A DNA stretch of 64,000 bases from the NCBI RefSeq assembly GCF_016863655.1, contig NZ_BOPH01000145.1:1-64000 (forward strand), given 5' to 3'. Source of the stretch: Virgisporangium ochraceum. GTDB taxonomy: Bacteria > Actinomycetota > Actinomycetes > Mycobacteriales > Micromonosporaceae. The position numbers and the translations under genes are program-made. Below are positions 35,271 to 45,241 of the stretch, in pieces. A model generated the notes under the pieces. The model ran no database searches, was not told where the DNA came from, and saw nothing but the letters and a program-made list of their open reading frames with translations. Position 1 is the stretch's first letter. Every line of letters begins with the position of its first letter.

Positions 35271-36389
35271 ATGTCAGCTCGCGCGCGTGCCGTCGATCCT
35301 GACCACCTCGCCCGGTGGTGCGTCGACCATCTGGGCAGCCCGCCGGCGGACGAGTTGTTCCGATCCGGCCACCTGTCCGCCGTCGTCGGGCTCCGGCTGG
35401 CCGAAGGCCGCGAGATCGTGGTCAAGGTACGTCCGGACTCGCCGCGGATCGCGGGATGCGTGGACGTCCAGCGCCGGATGTTCCGGGCCGGCTATCCGTG
35501 CCCCGAACCCCTCACCGGCGCCGAACCCCTCGGCGACGGCATCGCCACCGCGGAGTCCCACATCCCCGGCGGGGAGCTGCTTCCGGGCGACCCGGCCGTG
35601 GCTTTCGCGGAGGCGTTCGCGCGGCTGATCCGGTTGGCGCCCCGGCCGGCCGAGGTGTCCACACTGGACCCGCCACCGTCGTGGGCGGCGTGGAACCACC
35701 CCCGGACCGGACTGTGGCCGTGTCCGGAGACCGCGGACGTCGACCTCGACGGGGTGACCGGCGCGGAATGGATCGACGACGTCGGACGCCGGGCCCGCGA
35801 CCGGCTGCTAGCCGGTGACTCCGAAGCCGTCATCGGCCACTGCGACTGGCTCGCCGGCAACCTGCGCTGGACCGGCGACCATCTGCTCGTGGTGCACGAC
35901 TGGGACAGCGTGACCACCGACAGCGAAGCCGTCCTGGTCGGCTTCGCCGCCGCGTTGTACTCCACCGTCAGCGCCGACGAACTGGCCACCGTCGAGGACA
36001 CCGGGCGGTTCCTCGACGCGTACCGCGACGCCCGCGGCCGGCGGTTCAGCACCGACGAGCTCCAACGGTCGTGGGCGGCCGGCGTGTGGACCAGGGCCTA
36101 CGACGCCAGGTACCAGTACGCGACCGGGCAGCCCGTCACGTCGTCGACGCCGCCCCCAGCGCGCCGCGCGCGACGTCGCGTCCGGGACGGGCGCGCAGTG
36201 CGTCGCCGAGTTCGCGCGCCGCGGCGGTGGCGGCGCCGTGCAGGATCGCGGTCGCCGCGGACCGCAACTGCGCCGCCGTCGCGGTGTTCGGGTCGAGGGC
36301 GGCGCCGAGTGCGGCGCCCTCGATCGCGGCGGCGGCCGCGAACTGGTCGGTGGAGAACGGCAGGACGAGCAGCGGCACGCCCCGGTTGA
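35271..36389 (+). CDS. Aminoglycoside phosphotransferase-like kinase
   Basis: This protein is up to 372 aa and starts at ATG 35271. The APH/CHK-type kinase core is clear: a lysine in GREIVVKVRPDSPRIAGC, the Brenner-type catalytic loop GHCDWLAGNLRW (HxDxxxxN) near residue 190, and the metal-binding VVHDWDSV that follows. The substrate may be a small hydroxylated metabolite. Resistance is possible but not implied. The last 85 residues, after about residue 285 (YATGQPVTSS), are Arg/Pro-rich and lie antisense to the glycosyltransferase gene for 254 bp. The natural end was probably lost and the frame runs on. The true protein may end earlier or be non-functional. Confidence 0.75.
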   Translation: MSARARAVDPDHLARWCVDHLGSPPADELFRSGHLSAVVGLRLAEGREIVVKVRPDSPRIAGCVDVQRRMFRAGYPCPEPLTGAEPLGDGIATAESHIPGGELLPGDPAVAFAEAFARLIRLAPRPAEVSTLDPPPSWAAWNHPRTGLWPCPETADVDLDGVTGAEWIDDVGRRARDRLLAGDSEAVIGHCDWLAGNLRWTGDHLLVVHDWDSVTTDSEAVLVGFAAALYSTVSADELATVEDTGRFLDAYRDARGRRFSTDELQRSWAAGVWTRAYDARYQYATGQPVTSSTPPPARRARRRVRDGRAVRRRVRAPRRWRRRAGSRSPRTATAPPSRCSGRGRRRVRRPRSRRRPRTGRWRTAGRAAARPG

Positions 36390-37443
36390 GGGCCTCGGTC
36401 ACGCTGTTGTTGCCCCCGTGGGTGACGGCCAGTGCGGCCCGGCCCAGGACGGCGACCTGCGGCAGGTGCTCCCGGACGAGCCAGTGCCCCGGCAGCGGCG
36501 GCCAGCCGCGGGTATCGGCTGAGCCGGTCGTCAGCGCGACCCGCACGGGAAGCGGGCGCAGGGCCGCCACGACGCGGGCGAGGACGTCGTCGCGGGCGGA
36601 CAGGAAGCTGCCGAAGCTCACGTACACCACCGGCCGCGGGTCGGACCTGTCGAGCCAGGCGGCGACATCGCCGTCGGGGGTCTCGTCGCGGACGGCCGAG
36701 CCGAGGAACGTGTGCGGTGGCAGCAGCCGGGTCCGGGCCGGGTCGTGCAGGCGCTCCGGGTAGTTGAACAGCAGCTCGGGGCCCGCGGCGGCGAAGGCGT
36801 CGTCGACCGTCGCGGCGCCCGGGTCCAGGACGCGCAGCGCCCGGTTCCAGTCGTCGGTGAACCGCTCGCGGACCTGCAGACAGCGTTGCCGCAGCGCGTC
36901 GAGCGCGGCGGCGGCGGGCTCGAACGCGGCCGGCCAGGCGGTCGGGTAGCCGTACAGCTCGTCGCCGACGACGAGCGCGGTGGGATGGCCGAGGACCACG
37001 TCGGCGTGGTGCGTGCCGCTCGCGGCCAGGGCGAGCCGGGCGCCGAACGCGAGGTGGTCCACCAGGATGTGGTCCGGCCGCACGGCGTCCAGGACGCGCA
37101 GGACGGCGCGGGCGGTGTCGACCGGTTGCCACAGCAGGTCGGTCCGACGGGCGTCGGCCTGGAACCGCAGGGTGGCGACCATTCCCTCGGCCGTGGCGGC
37201 GAAGAACCCGCGCAGCGCGTCGTCCTCACCCGGTGGCTGCTGTTCGGCGCGGATCACGCCCGGGTTCGAGCCGCGGCCGAGGCGCAGGTCGGTCCGGGAG
37301 TAGCCGAAGGACCGCACGATGTGCGCGGTCGCGGGTCCGGTCGCCACGACGACGCGTTCACCGGCGTCCCGCCAGGCTGTCGCGAGCGTCGCCAGCGGCA
37401 GCAGGTGCGACGCGTAGTCCGGGCTGATCACCAGCAGCGTCAT
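36136..37443 (-). CDS. UDP-glycosyltransferase (GT1/MGT-like)
   Basis: This 435-aa protein is of the GT1 type used for natural-product or lipid glycosylation. It opens MTLLVISPDYASHLLPLATL. The C-terminal nucleotide-sugar-binding part has RPVVYVSFGSFLSARDDVLA, LVREHLPQVAVLGRAALAVT and HGGNNSVTEALNRGVPLLVL. The catalytic histidine at the usual N-terminal position fits (DYASHLLP). Its ATG overlaps the stop of the upstream gene by four bases (37440-37443), so it is translationally coupled to the HEAT-GT4 protein. The sugar and acceptor are unknown. Confidence 0.9.
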   Translation of the reverse strand: MTLLVISPDYASHLLPLATLATAWRDAGERVVVATGPATAHIVRSFGYSRTDLRLGRGSNPGVIRAEQQPPGEDDALRGFFAATAEGMVATLRFQADARRTDLLWQPVDTARAVLRVLDAVRPDHILVDHLAFGARLALAASGTHHADVVLGHPTALVVGDELYGYPTAWPAAFEPAAAALDALRQRCLQVRERFTDDWNRALRVLDPGAATVDDAFAAAGPELLFNYPERLHDPARTRLLPPHTFLGSAVRDETPDGDVAAWLDRSDPRPVVYVSFGSFLSARDDVLARVVAALRPLPVRVALTTGSADTRGWPPLPGHWLVREHLPQVAVLGRAALAVTHGGNNSVTEALNRGVPLLVLPFSTDQFAAAAAIEGAALGAALDPNTATAAQLRSAATAILHGAATAAARELGDALRARPGRDVARGALGAASTT

Positions 37444-39554
37444 GCGGCCACCCGACCGCGGGAGGCGACGTCGCGGTACACCTCGACCAGCGACTGCGCC
37501 ATGGAACGCACGGCGAAGCGGTCCCGGACCGTCCGGTAGGCCCGTTCGGCCCGCGCGTCGGTGTCCGGGGCGATGGCCAGTTCGAGCGCCCGGCGCATCG
37601 CCTGCGCCAGTTCCGCCGGCCCGGTGCCGTCGGCGAGGGCGCCGGTGACACCGTCCTCGATGTACGTGGCGGGACCGCCGGTACCCTGTGCGACGACCGG
37701 CAGCCCGGCGGCGAGCGCCTCGAGGATCGCCAGCCCGAACTCCTCCTTGACGCTGCCGCTCACCGAGATGCCGCCCGGCGCCGCCAGCCCGGGTCGGCCC
37801 GCGCGGGCGGCGGCGAGCCAGCGCGCGACGACGGCGTGGGGCCGGTGACCGGCGAGCACCAGCCCGTCCGACGACGGCAGGTCCGCCGCCGACGCGGCGA
37901 TCCGGCCGAGCTCGCGCCGCTCCTCAGGGGACGGGTCGGCGAGATCGCCGCCGACGATGAGCAGGTTGCAACGGGCGTGCAGGTCGGGGCTGCCGGCCCA
38001 CGCGGCGACGACGTCCGACATTCCCTTGACCCGGTGCAGCCGGCCCACGCTGACGGCCAGCGGCAGGCCGCGCCGGGCCGCGGGAAGCGCGGCGAGCAGC
38101 TCGTCCAGGTCCGTCACGGCCTGGCCGCCGGTGTCCTCCGCCTCGGCCCGGGCGGCGTCGGTCACCGACAGGTCGATCCCCTCCGGCACGACGGTGTACC
38201 GCGTACCGTCCTCGACGTCCAGCGCCAGCAGCTGCCGCAGTGTGGACCGCAGCTCGGGGCGGGGCAGGAGGACCACGCGTTCGGCGGCCTGCGCGAGACG
38301 CTGCACGAGCCGGACCCGGAACCAGTAGTGCTCGCGTTCGTCGGCGTCGCCGAAGGTGGCGCGGGTGAGCGTGCCCGCGCGTTCCAGGGCGCGGATCAGC
38401 ACGTGCGGGTCGGGGGCGAGCGTGAACACGACGGGGATCCCGAGTTCCCGCGCCGCCTCGGCGGCGACGAGCGAACCCACGTCGGCCATCCGCAGGTGCA
38501 GCACGTCGACCGGGGCGGCGACGCGGAGCAGCCGGCGGATGCCGCGGCGCACCGGGACGCGCGCCGACCAGGCGCTGCCGGCGTCCCGCGCCTCCGGCGG
38601 CACCGGCACCGGGAGCAGGTGGTGCCCGTCGGACAGCGGGCGGGTCGCCGCGACGGCGTCGGCCAGGCTGCCCCGCGACAGGGTCAGGACCCGCCGGACC
38701 TCGGGGAGCCGCTCGAACGCGTCGCCGAGCCGGACCAGCAGCGTGGCGATGCCGCCGTTGTCGCCCTTGCCGGTCCAGGTCAGGTCGCGGTCGAGGTCCG
38801 CGTGCAGGAACAGCTGTGCGACGGTGAGACCGTCGACGGGCGCCGGCTCCCCGGCCGCCACCATGTCGGTCGCGGCGAGGCGCGCGGCGTCGGCGACCGG
38901 TCCCGTACCGGCCGACAGCCGCGCGACGAGGGCCGCCGCCTCCGGGTCGCCGGTCCCGTCGCCGGTCCTGTCGCCCAGCGCGCCGACGGCGGCGATCCGG
39001 ACGCGGTCCGCCTCGTCGTCGCGGCCCGCGAGGTGCCGCAGTGTCCGGCCGGCGATGGCGCCCGGCACCAGGCCGAGCGTCTCTACCAGCCGCGCCCGCA
39101 CGGAGGGGTCGCGGGCCGCGGCGAGGGCACCCTCCAGGGCGAGCGCGACGTGTTCGGGGGCGGCACCGGCCCACGCCTCGAGGGTCCGCTGGGCGAGGAC
39201 GCCGGAGAACCCTCCAGCGTCGGCGAGCGCGACCAGGCGTCCGATCGCGTCGAGCCGCGGCAGGCGCGCGCCCAGCACCCAGGCGGCGTGCTCCCGCACG
39301 TACGGCCGGGGGTGCGACAGCAGCTCGGACAGCACGGCGTCGGCCTCGTCGTCGAAGACCCGGCCGAGCGCGTGCACCGCCGCGATACCGGTCGGCTGGT
39401 CGCCGACGTCCTCGACGGCGGCGACGAGCTGACGCACGGTGTCGCTCCCGGGCCCTTCAGCGGCGGCGTCGGTCAGCTCGCCGGCGAGGTTGAGCACGTC
39501 GACGACGGACGGCGCGGCACGGAGCCGGTCGAGCACGGACCTCACGGTGTTCAC
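37440..39554 (-). CDS. HEAT-repeat and GT4 glycosyltransferase fusion
   Basis: This 704-aa protein starts at GTG 39554, with GGGGAGGAA seven bases upstream. The first about 250 residues contain HEAT-like alpha-alpha repeats (VRQLVAAVEDVGDQPTGIAA, LLSHPRPYVREHAAWVLGAR, RVRIAAVGALGDRTGDG). The rest is a GT4 retaining glycosyltransferase: PVSVGRLHRVKG-like LAVSVGRLHRVKGMSDVVAA and the ExxxxxxxE motif in KEEFGLAILEALAAGLPVVA. Such HEAT-GT fusions are unusual. The HEAT part probably docks a protein partner. It is the first gene of a two-gene operon with the UDP-glycosyltransferase. Confidence 0.88.
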   Translation of the reverse strand: MNTVRSVLDRLRAAPSVVDVLNLAGELTDAAAEGPGSDTVRQLVAAVEDVGDQPTGIAAVHALGRVFDDEADAVLSELLSHPRPYVREHAAWVLGARLPRLDAIGRLVALADAGGFSGVLAQRTLEAWAGAAPEHVALALEGALAAARDPSVRARLVETLGLVPGAIAGRTLRHLAGRDDEADRVRIAAVGALGDRTGDGTGDPEAAALVARLSAGTGPVADAARLAATDMVAAGEPAPVDGLTVAQLFLHADLDRDLTWTGKGDNGGIATLLVRLGDAFERLPEVRRVLTLSRGSLADAVAATRPLSDGHHLLPVPVPPEARDAGSAWSARVPVRRGIRRLLRVAAPVDVLHLRMADVGSLVAAEAARELGIPVVFTLAPDPHVLIRALERAGTLTRATFGDADEREHYWFRVRLVQRLAQAAERVVLLPRPELRSTLRQLLALDVEDGTRYTVVPEGIDLSVTDAARAEAEDTGGQAVTDLDELLAALPAARRGLPLAVSVGRLHRVKGMSDVVAAWAGSPDLHARCNLLIVGGDLADPSPEERRELGRIAASAADLPSSDGLVLAGHRPHAVVARWLAAARAGRPGLAAPGGISVSGSVKEEFGLAILEALAAGLPVVAQGTGGPATYIEDGVTGALADGTGPAELAQAMRRALELAIAPDTDARAERAYRTVRDRFAVRSMAQSLVEVYRDVASRGRVAA

Positions 39555-39787
39555 GGCGCGTTCCTCCCCCACAGTCGCCGGAACTTCGCCGCGTCCGGCC
39601 GCCGTGGATGCAGGAAGTCGTCCACGTCACGTCGTCCGCGCCCGTCGGGCGGCGACGAATCGGACGGCGACGGGCATTCCGACGCGGGACAGGCCAGCGC
39701 CCTGACGCTGAGATCCGGAGGCGCCGCTCCGCACCGCGCTTCACCGCGGCACGGAGTAGCCGGGGGGCGGATCTCAACGGCCGGGTC

Positions 39788-42700
39788 TCAGCCGCACGGC
39801 AGATCCCAGATTCGGACGGTGCGATCTGTACTTGCCGTAACCAGATGGCATCCGGTTCCGGCGAACCTGACCGAACGCACAGGACCGGTGTGCCCTCGGA
39901 AGATCGCCAATCGGCGACCCGAACGGAGGTCCCACACCATCACGTCGTCGTGGAGACCCGCTGCCGCGACGAACCGACGGTCGTGGTCGATACTGGTTCC
40001 GCCCCCTTCTCCATCGTTCGTATCGGCAAGGACGGCAAAGCGATCTCGTGTGCTGTTCGCTATCACGTCGCGGATCTCAACGTTCGTGCCCTGGTCGATG
40101 ACAGCCGTTCGCCCATCACCGAACCATTTGACGTCACCGGCGCTGGTGGTCTGACTGGCCACACTCAAGAGGTGGCCCGTGGTCACACTCCAGAACCGCA
40201 CGCCGGAATCGCTGGTGACGGCGATCGAACTGGTGGGATCGAACCCTCCGTCGCCGGGCCCCGCCCAGCCGGCCACGCCCGGCAGGACCGCGATGAGCCG
40301 TGCTCCCGCTACATCGAACAAGCTGACCTTGTCGTCGGTCCCGTCGTCGGGCGTGTCGTACCCGCTACTCAGCAGAACGACCTTGCCGTCCGGACTGAGT
40401 TGAAGGTCGTCGATTCCGCCAGGCACGTCGGCGATCGACCCCATTTGTGCGCCGGTGCGGGCGTTCCAGAACATAAGTTGGTCATCGTCTGGATCAGCGT
40501 TGTCGACACCGACGTGCACAGCCAGAATTTCGCCATTCTCCGAGAAGGACACGGTGCCAATCCCGTTCGACACCGGGAAGCCTGATATCAGCGGCGTCTC
40601 CTTGCCCGTGTCCCAGAGCCACACAGCATCGTCGTCCACACGGCTCGTCTCCCCGCCCTGTACGACAACCAGGCGCGTTTCGCCCGCGCCGAACTGTATT
40701 GATTCCGAGGTATCTATGTCGATACCATCGATTCCGATCTTCGCTGCGGCGGTTACGCCGGTTCCTGTAGTCGCGTTCCAGATGCGAATGGTGTCAGGCC
40801 TTTCCAGCAGAACCAGGAACCGCTCGCTGTCGCTGGTTTTGATCCGCGAGCCGCGCTCCGCGACGAAAAGACGCCTGAGCGGTGCGACCGTCCACACCTC
40901 GATCTGGTTGTCGAGCAGTTGCCGGAGATACCAGGTGCCCTTGTCGCTCGCCCCATTCTGTTCACCATTTCCGGTCAATTCGGGGATCGGACTCCCGTCG
41001 ACCGCCGACCATGCCTCGGTGACGTCGTCGTTCCCATCTGCCGTCCCCTTGTCATCAATCGTGACGAACGACTGCCCGGCGCCGACGCGCCCGAAGGGCG
41101 TAAAACGATTGAGAACGAACTTCTCGGTCCCGTCCTTCGCATCGAAGAGACGAAGCGAGTCGTCGGTGACCGTCGTCGTACGCCTGCCGCTCTGGGCGGC
41201 GATCGTCCGCCCTCCCGCCGTGAACGCGACCTCATCGACCTCCCCCGGCATCCCCCGTAGAAACACCGTCGGGTCACCCGCACCGATCGTCCACACGGCG
41301 ATCGGCGCGCGACCGCCGTACACGGCGATTCGCTTCCCGTCCGGGCTCAGCGCGTACGAGGTGCCGAAGCCGTACGTACCGTGGCGCGTGAGCCGTGAAC
41401 GGTCCACTGGCAGCCCCGACAACGCGGGCACCGCGGCTATTGCGATCAGGACCACGGAGGCGAATGCCAACCGTCGGCGGGTAACCACCACGCCGCCGAT
41501 CCGGCGGACAGTCGGTGGCGCCACCGCCGGTGAACGGCTGACCAGATGCTCCTGCAGTCGCGCGTGCCGGAACTGGTATGCACCGCCGGCCTGCCGGAGC
41601 AACTGGCGTCCACGAGCATCCTCGAGGAAGTCGGCGAGCCGCAGGGGCAGGCGCCCGGTGGCGGCGAGGATCAGCCGGGCCAGCAGGAACCGGGTCCACG
41701 CCCGGGTCAGCAGCACCAGTACGGCGAATGTGACGCCGGGCAGAACGAACGCGACACCCGTCATCAACCACGTGCTGCCGAACCGGTCAACCGTCGCGGC
41801 CTGTCGATTCGCCAACGCCACCTCGACCGGCTGCCATTCCCCTGGCCATCCCGGCCAGTCCATGAACGCACCAGTGACAAGATCCGCGACTGTGGATGCG
41901 ACGACCAGGCCGGGGTAAGCCATCACCGCCACCAACACGCCAGCGGCGAACGCCGCGACCAGCGATGACAACCTGTCTTCCCGGAGCATGGTCATGGGCG
42001 TGGTCCGTTTGGCCCGCTGAGGCGGCGTGATGAGATACTCGTGGACCGCCAGCGCGCAACCGACGATGATCGTCACGACAAACATCTGCGCGACGAGTTC
42101 GAAGTACCACTGGACGTTGTAGACGATCCAGATGTCCAGGATCGTCATGCTGGCCGCGACTGCGGCCAGCGCCGGGACAGCGGGAATGGCGGTCACCAGA
42201 ACGCCGGTACGGAAGCCGGACCAGACCCGGGCCGATGAGCGGGCGCTCCCGATCGACAGCCGGCCCGGCCGGCGCCCAACCGCGGCGTACCAGACAATCG
42301 TGATGAGGATCGCGGCCACGGTCCCGCCCCCGCCGATCATCGAGGTGTCCTGGAATGAGATCGGCTTTCCGTTACGCACCAGCAACAACCATGTCGATGC
42401 CGCCATTATCAACAGGACCCCGCCGATAACGCCGATCGTCGGGCCTACCCATGCTCCCAGCAGTCGCCGGCTCATCAGCCACCAGGCAAGGTCACGTTCC
42501 CGGTAGCGGTGCATGTACCTGGCCAGGAACGTGAGCCAGCGTCGGGCGTTCGCCGCCTTCCACCGTTCGGGCTCGGAGTCCGATCCAGCCGTCGCGTAGG
42601 CCGCATCGATCACGAGGCCGGTGACGTGATCCTCGATCGCGTGCCGTGAGTCGAACCGTTGCTCATCGGCGAGTTCGGCCGGATCGCCCCCGAGTCGTTC

Positions 42701-43762
42701 GTAGACCATCCGGACCATCGACACGATCAGCGGGGTCGACAACGCAGCCCGCAATGCCGAATCGGCGCCGCTTTCGATCCGGTCGACGACACTCGTCCAC
42801 GATGTTCCCGGCGGCCAGGTGACGGCTCCCAGGTACGCTGCCACATCGCGGGCCGCCAACCGTCTCACCTCGACGACCGGCGCTCCACGCAGGCGCGGGG
42901 CGCCGTCCCTGACGAGGTCCTGGTATTCGACCGCGCGACAGGTGACGACAATGGCGCTGCCCTGGTCAAGGCTGTCGTTGATCTCACGGATCGCTACCCG
43001 GCGAGCGTGTTCGGAGACCTCATCCAACCCATCGATGATGGGGAGAATCATCCGGCGGCCGAGCAGTCGACGCACAACCTCTGTACGTCCGTTGTAGAAG
43101 GACGTCGCCAGCGAGCGTGCGATCCATTCGGAAAGCCGCTCGGTCACCGGGTCCCAGGTCGACGCCGACAGCATGACAGGTACTGCCGCCCCCTCGGTCC
43201 GGGTCTTCAGAAGCCCAAGCGTCAGCAGCAGAGCCAGGACGGTCTTGCCGGAGCCTGGCTCGCCCAGGACCACCAGGCGCCGAGTCGGCAGATTCGCGAA
43301 GCTCTGCGCGAGTTGGTCGACCGCTTCCTCGAAGTTGTCGCCGATACGGCCCGCGAAGCGAGTCGCTGTGACCCGCCCGCCCGCAGCCAGTCCGGTGATC
43401 GACTCAATGCTGTCACCGACGTTGCGGGTGGTCAGCGACCAGGCTAGCGGAAGGACATGGGGATCTCGGAGACGGCGTGCGGTGGCCTCGTCGAGCCATT
43501 GGTCCCTGACGATCTCGGCCAGGTCGTCTGCGAGTTCCTGAACTGAGGGACGATCCCGGTCCGGTTGCCGTAGGAACGAGACGATGTCGAGGCCAAGCGT
43601 CAGAAGTGCGACCAGGAGTGCCGCTGCGCCGGCCACCTTGGCGCTGGTCTCGGCGTCGGCGGTCAGAATCCACGCCAAAGAACCCACCGCGACGATCGAC
43701 ACAACTGCGTAGACCGCAGTCCGGAGCACTCGCGACCGCATCACATCGGGACTATCAGTCAA
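39788..43762 (-). CDS. NACHT-type STAND ATPase with membrane segments and WD40 tail
   Basis: This protein is about 1324 aa. The TTG at 43762, a GTG at 43744 and an ATG at 43741 are all possible starts, and no clear ribosome site decides. An N-terminal pair of membrane helices (about 12-32 and 43-63) precedes a NACHT domain with Walker A GEPGSGKT at 167-174 and a Walker B with the NACHT-typical IIDGLDEVSE at about 241-250. A second cluster of six or so membrane helices follows (about 430-700). The C-terminal 500 residues are a beta-propeller of WD40-like blades, ending in LVTASTDRTVRIWDLPCG. The mid-protein membrane bundle is unusual and suggests a membrane-located effector. Confidence 0.88.
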   Translation of the reverse strand: MTDSPDVMRSRVLRTAVYAVVSIVAVGSLAWILTADAETSAKVAGAAALLVALLTLGLDIVSFLRQPDRDRPSVQELADDLAEIVRDQWLDEATARRLRDPHVLPLAWSLTTRNVGDSIESITGLAAGGRVTATRFAGRIGDNFEEAVDQLAQSFANLPTRRLVVLGEPGSGKTVLALLLTLGLLKTRTEGAAVPVMLSASTWDPVTERLSEWIARSLATSFYNGRTEVVRRLLGRRMILPIIDGLDEVSEHARRVAIREINDSLDQGSAIVVTCRAVEYQDLVRDGAPRLRGAPVVEVRRLAARDVAAYLGAVTWPPGTSWTSVVDRIESGADSALRAALSTPLIVSMVRMVYERLGGDPAELADEQRFDSRHAIEDHVTGLVIDAAYATAGSDSEPERWKAANARRWLTFLARYMHRYRERDLAWWLMSRRLLGAWVGPTIGVIGGVLLIMAASTWLLLVRNGKPISFQDTSMIGGGGTVAAILITIVWYAAVGRRPGRLSIGSARSSARVWSGFRTGVLVTAIPAVPALAAVAASMTILDIWIVYNVQWYFELVAQMFVVTIIVGCALAVHEYLITPPQRAKRTTPMTMLREDRLSSLVAAFAAGVLVAVMAYPGLVVASTVADLVTGAFMDWPGWPGEWQPVEVALANRQAATVDRFGSTWLMTGVAFVLPGVTFAVLVLLTRAWTRFLLARLILAATGRLPLRLADFLEDARGRQLLRQAGGAYQFRHARLQEHLVSRSPAVAPPTVRRIGGVVVTRRRLAFASVVLIAIAAVPALSGLPVDRSRLTRHGTYGFGTSYALSPDGKRIAVYGGRAPIAVWTIGAGDPTVFLRGMPGEVDEVAFTAGGRTIAAQSGRRTTTVTDDSLRLFDAKDGTEKFVLNRFTPFGRVGAGQSFVTIDDKGTADGNDDVTEAWSAVDGSPIPELTGNGEQNGASDKGTWYLRQLLDNQIEVWTVAPLRRLFVAERGSRIKTSDSERFLVLLERPDTIRIWNATTGTGVTAAAKIGIDGIDIDTSESIQFGAGETRLVVVQGGETSRVDDDAVWLWDTGKETPLISGFPVSNGIGTVSFSENGEILAVHVGVDNADPDDDQLMFWNARTGAQMGSIADVPGGIDDLQLSPDGKVVLLSSGYDTPDDGTDDKVSLFDVAGARLIAVLPGVAGWAGPGDGGFDPTSSIAVTSDSGVRFWSVTTGHLLSVASQTTSAGDVKWFGDGRTAVIDQGTNVEIRDVIANSTRDRFAVLADTNDGEGGGTSIDHDRRFVAAAGLHDDVMVWDLRSGRRLAIFRGHTGPVRSVRFAGTGCHLVTASTDRTVRIWDLPCG

Positions 43763-43921
43763 GTCGATGGCATGTCATAAGTGGTCGAACGGACAACAGT
43801 GCGCGGCGTCCCGACGACCACGATCGTGAACGATCCGATTCCACCCTGGCGGTGCGGGTCGGCCTCATCCAAAGCGGCCCGCCCCATTCAGGAGGGTCTA
43901 CGCCGGCGCGGTTGCGGCTGG

Positions 43922-45100
43922 TCACGTGGTGAGGACGCGCAACGACTCCGTGCCGTGCTGGGGGAAGCCGCGCGCGGCGTACGCGAACGACAGGTCCGCG
44001 GACGGGTCCAGGCGCAGGCGTGGGCACGCGGTCAGCAGGACGGACAGCGCGGCCCGGGCCTCCAGGCGGGCCAGTGGCGCCCCCACGCAGTAGTGCGGCC
44101 CGGCGCCGAAGCCGAGGTGCGCTCCGGTCCGGTCGAGGCTGAACGTCCCGGGTTGCGGGTAGGCGGCCTCGTCGAAGTGCGCGGCGGCGATCGCCAGGTA
44201 CACCATGGACCCGGCCGCGACCGGTGTGCCGGCGATCTCGGTGTCGTGCCGGACGAGGCGGTACAGTCCGGCCGTCGGCGCGGCCCAGCGCAATGCCTCG
44301 TCGAACGCGGGGTTCATCAGGGACGCGTCAGCGCGGACCTGTTCCAGCTGACCGGGATGCAGCAGCAACGACGTGATGGTGGCGGCGAGCAGCTGCACCG
44401 TCGTCTCGAAGCCGCCGAGCAGCAGCCCGATCACCGCGACCGTCACCGCCTCGGGGGTGTAGCCGCCCTCGTCGACGTGGGCCTGGATGATCTGGCCGAG
44501 CAGGTTGTCCCCGGGGCGTGCCCGGTGCTTCTCCACCAGCGCGGTGGTGTAGGCGTGCAGCTCCGCGAAGGCCGTCGTGCCCGGCGTGACGAGCGTCGGG
44601 TCCATCGGGGCGGCCAGCCAGGCCATGATGGCCCGGACCCAGGCCAGACCCTGCGGGCCGAGGTCGTCCGGCACTCCGAGCAGGGCCATGAAGACCGTCA
44701 TCGGGTACCGGTCGAGCACGTCGCCCATCAGGTCGACGGACCCGTCGCGGCCGGCGAGGTCGCCGAAGGCCCGCTCGGCGACCGGCTCGACGATCCGGGC
44801 GTAGTGCGCGCTGGCGGCCGCGCCGAAGAAGCGGTTGTGGATCCGCCGGCGGCGGGCGTGTTCGGGACCGTCGAGCGCGATCATCGAGTCGCTCATCGGC
44901 CCCATGCCGTAGAACTGCGTGCCGAAGGTCGCCGGGTTCCGCAGCGCCGCCGAGACGTCCCGGTGGCGCAGCACCAGCGGCGCGCCCATGAGCTCGTCCA
45001 CGACGATGGGCCGGTTCCGGCCGATCGCCGCGAGCGCGGTTCCCAACGCCGCCGGCGACCCGGACCGGACCCCGAAAGCACTCTCAGTACTGGCAATCAC
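43922..45100 (-). CDS. Cytochrome P450
   Basis: This 392-aa soluble bacterial class I P450 starts at GTG 45100. It has all hallmarks: I-helix GGFETT at about 229-234 (the oxygen-activating Thr pair is present), ExxR EALR at about 268-271, the PERF-type region around TFSLDRTGAHLGFG, and the heme-ligand loop FGAGPHYCVG with Cys338. The length is normal. No ferredoxin or reductase gene is adjacent, so it uses partners encoded elsewhere. The substrate is unknown. It stands between two STAND ATPase genes and shows no operon link. Confidence 0.93.
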   Translation of the reverse strand: MIASTESAFGVRSGSPAALGTALAAIGRNRPIVVDELMGAPLVLRHRDVSAALRNPATFGTQFYGMGPMSDSMIALDGPEHARRRRIHNRFFGAAASAHYARIVEPVAERAFGDLAGRDGSVDLMGDVLDRYPMTVFMALLGVPDDLGPQGLAWVRAIMAWLAAPMDPTLVTPGTTAFAELHAYTTALVEKHRARPGDNLLGQIIQAHVDEGGYTPEAVTVAVIGLLLGGFETTVQLLAATITSLLLHPGQLEQVRADASLMNPAFDEALRWAAPTAGLYRLVRHDTEIAGTPVAAGSMVYLAIAAAHFDEAAYPQPGTFSLDRTGAHLGFGAGPHYCVGAPLARLEARAALSVLLTACPRLRLDPSADLSFAYAARGFPQHGTESLRVLTT

Positions 45101-45241
45101 AACGCTGAGTATCGGTCCGGTCGGGAACGGCGCCGGCGGACAGGCTGTACGGCACGCGACGTCGTATCCGGCGCCGGGAGTCCGGTCGGGTCACCCGCAT
45201 GACCCTTCTTATCCGTAGTCGACGGAAGTACGCTGCGTGGC

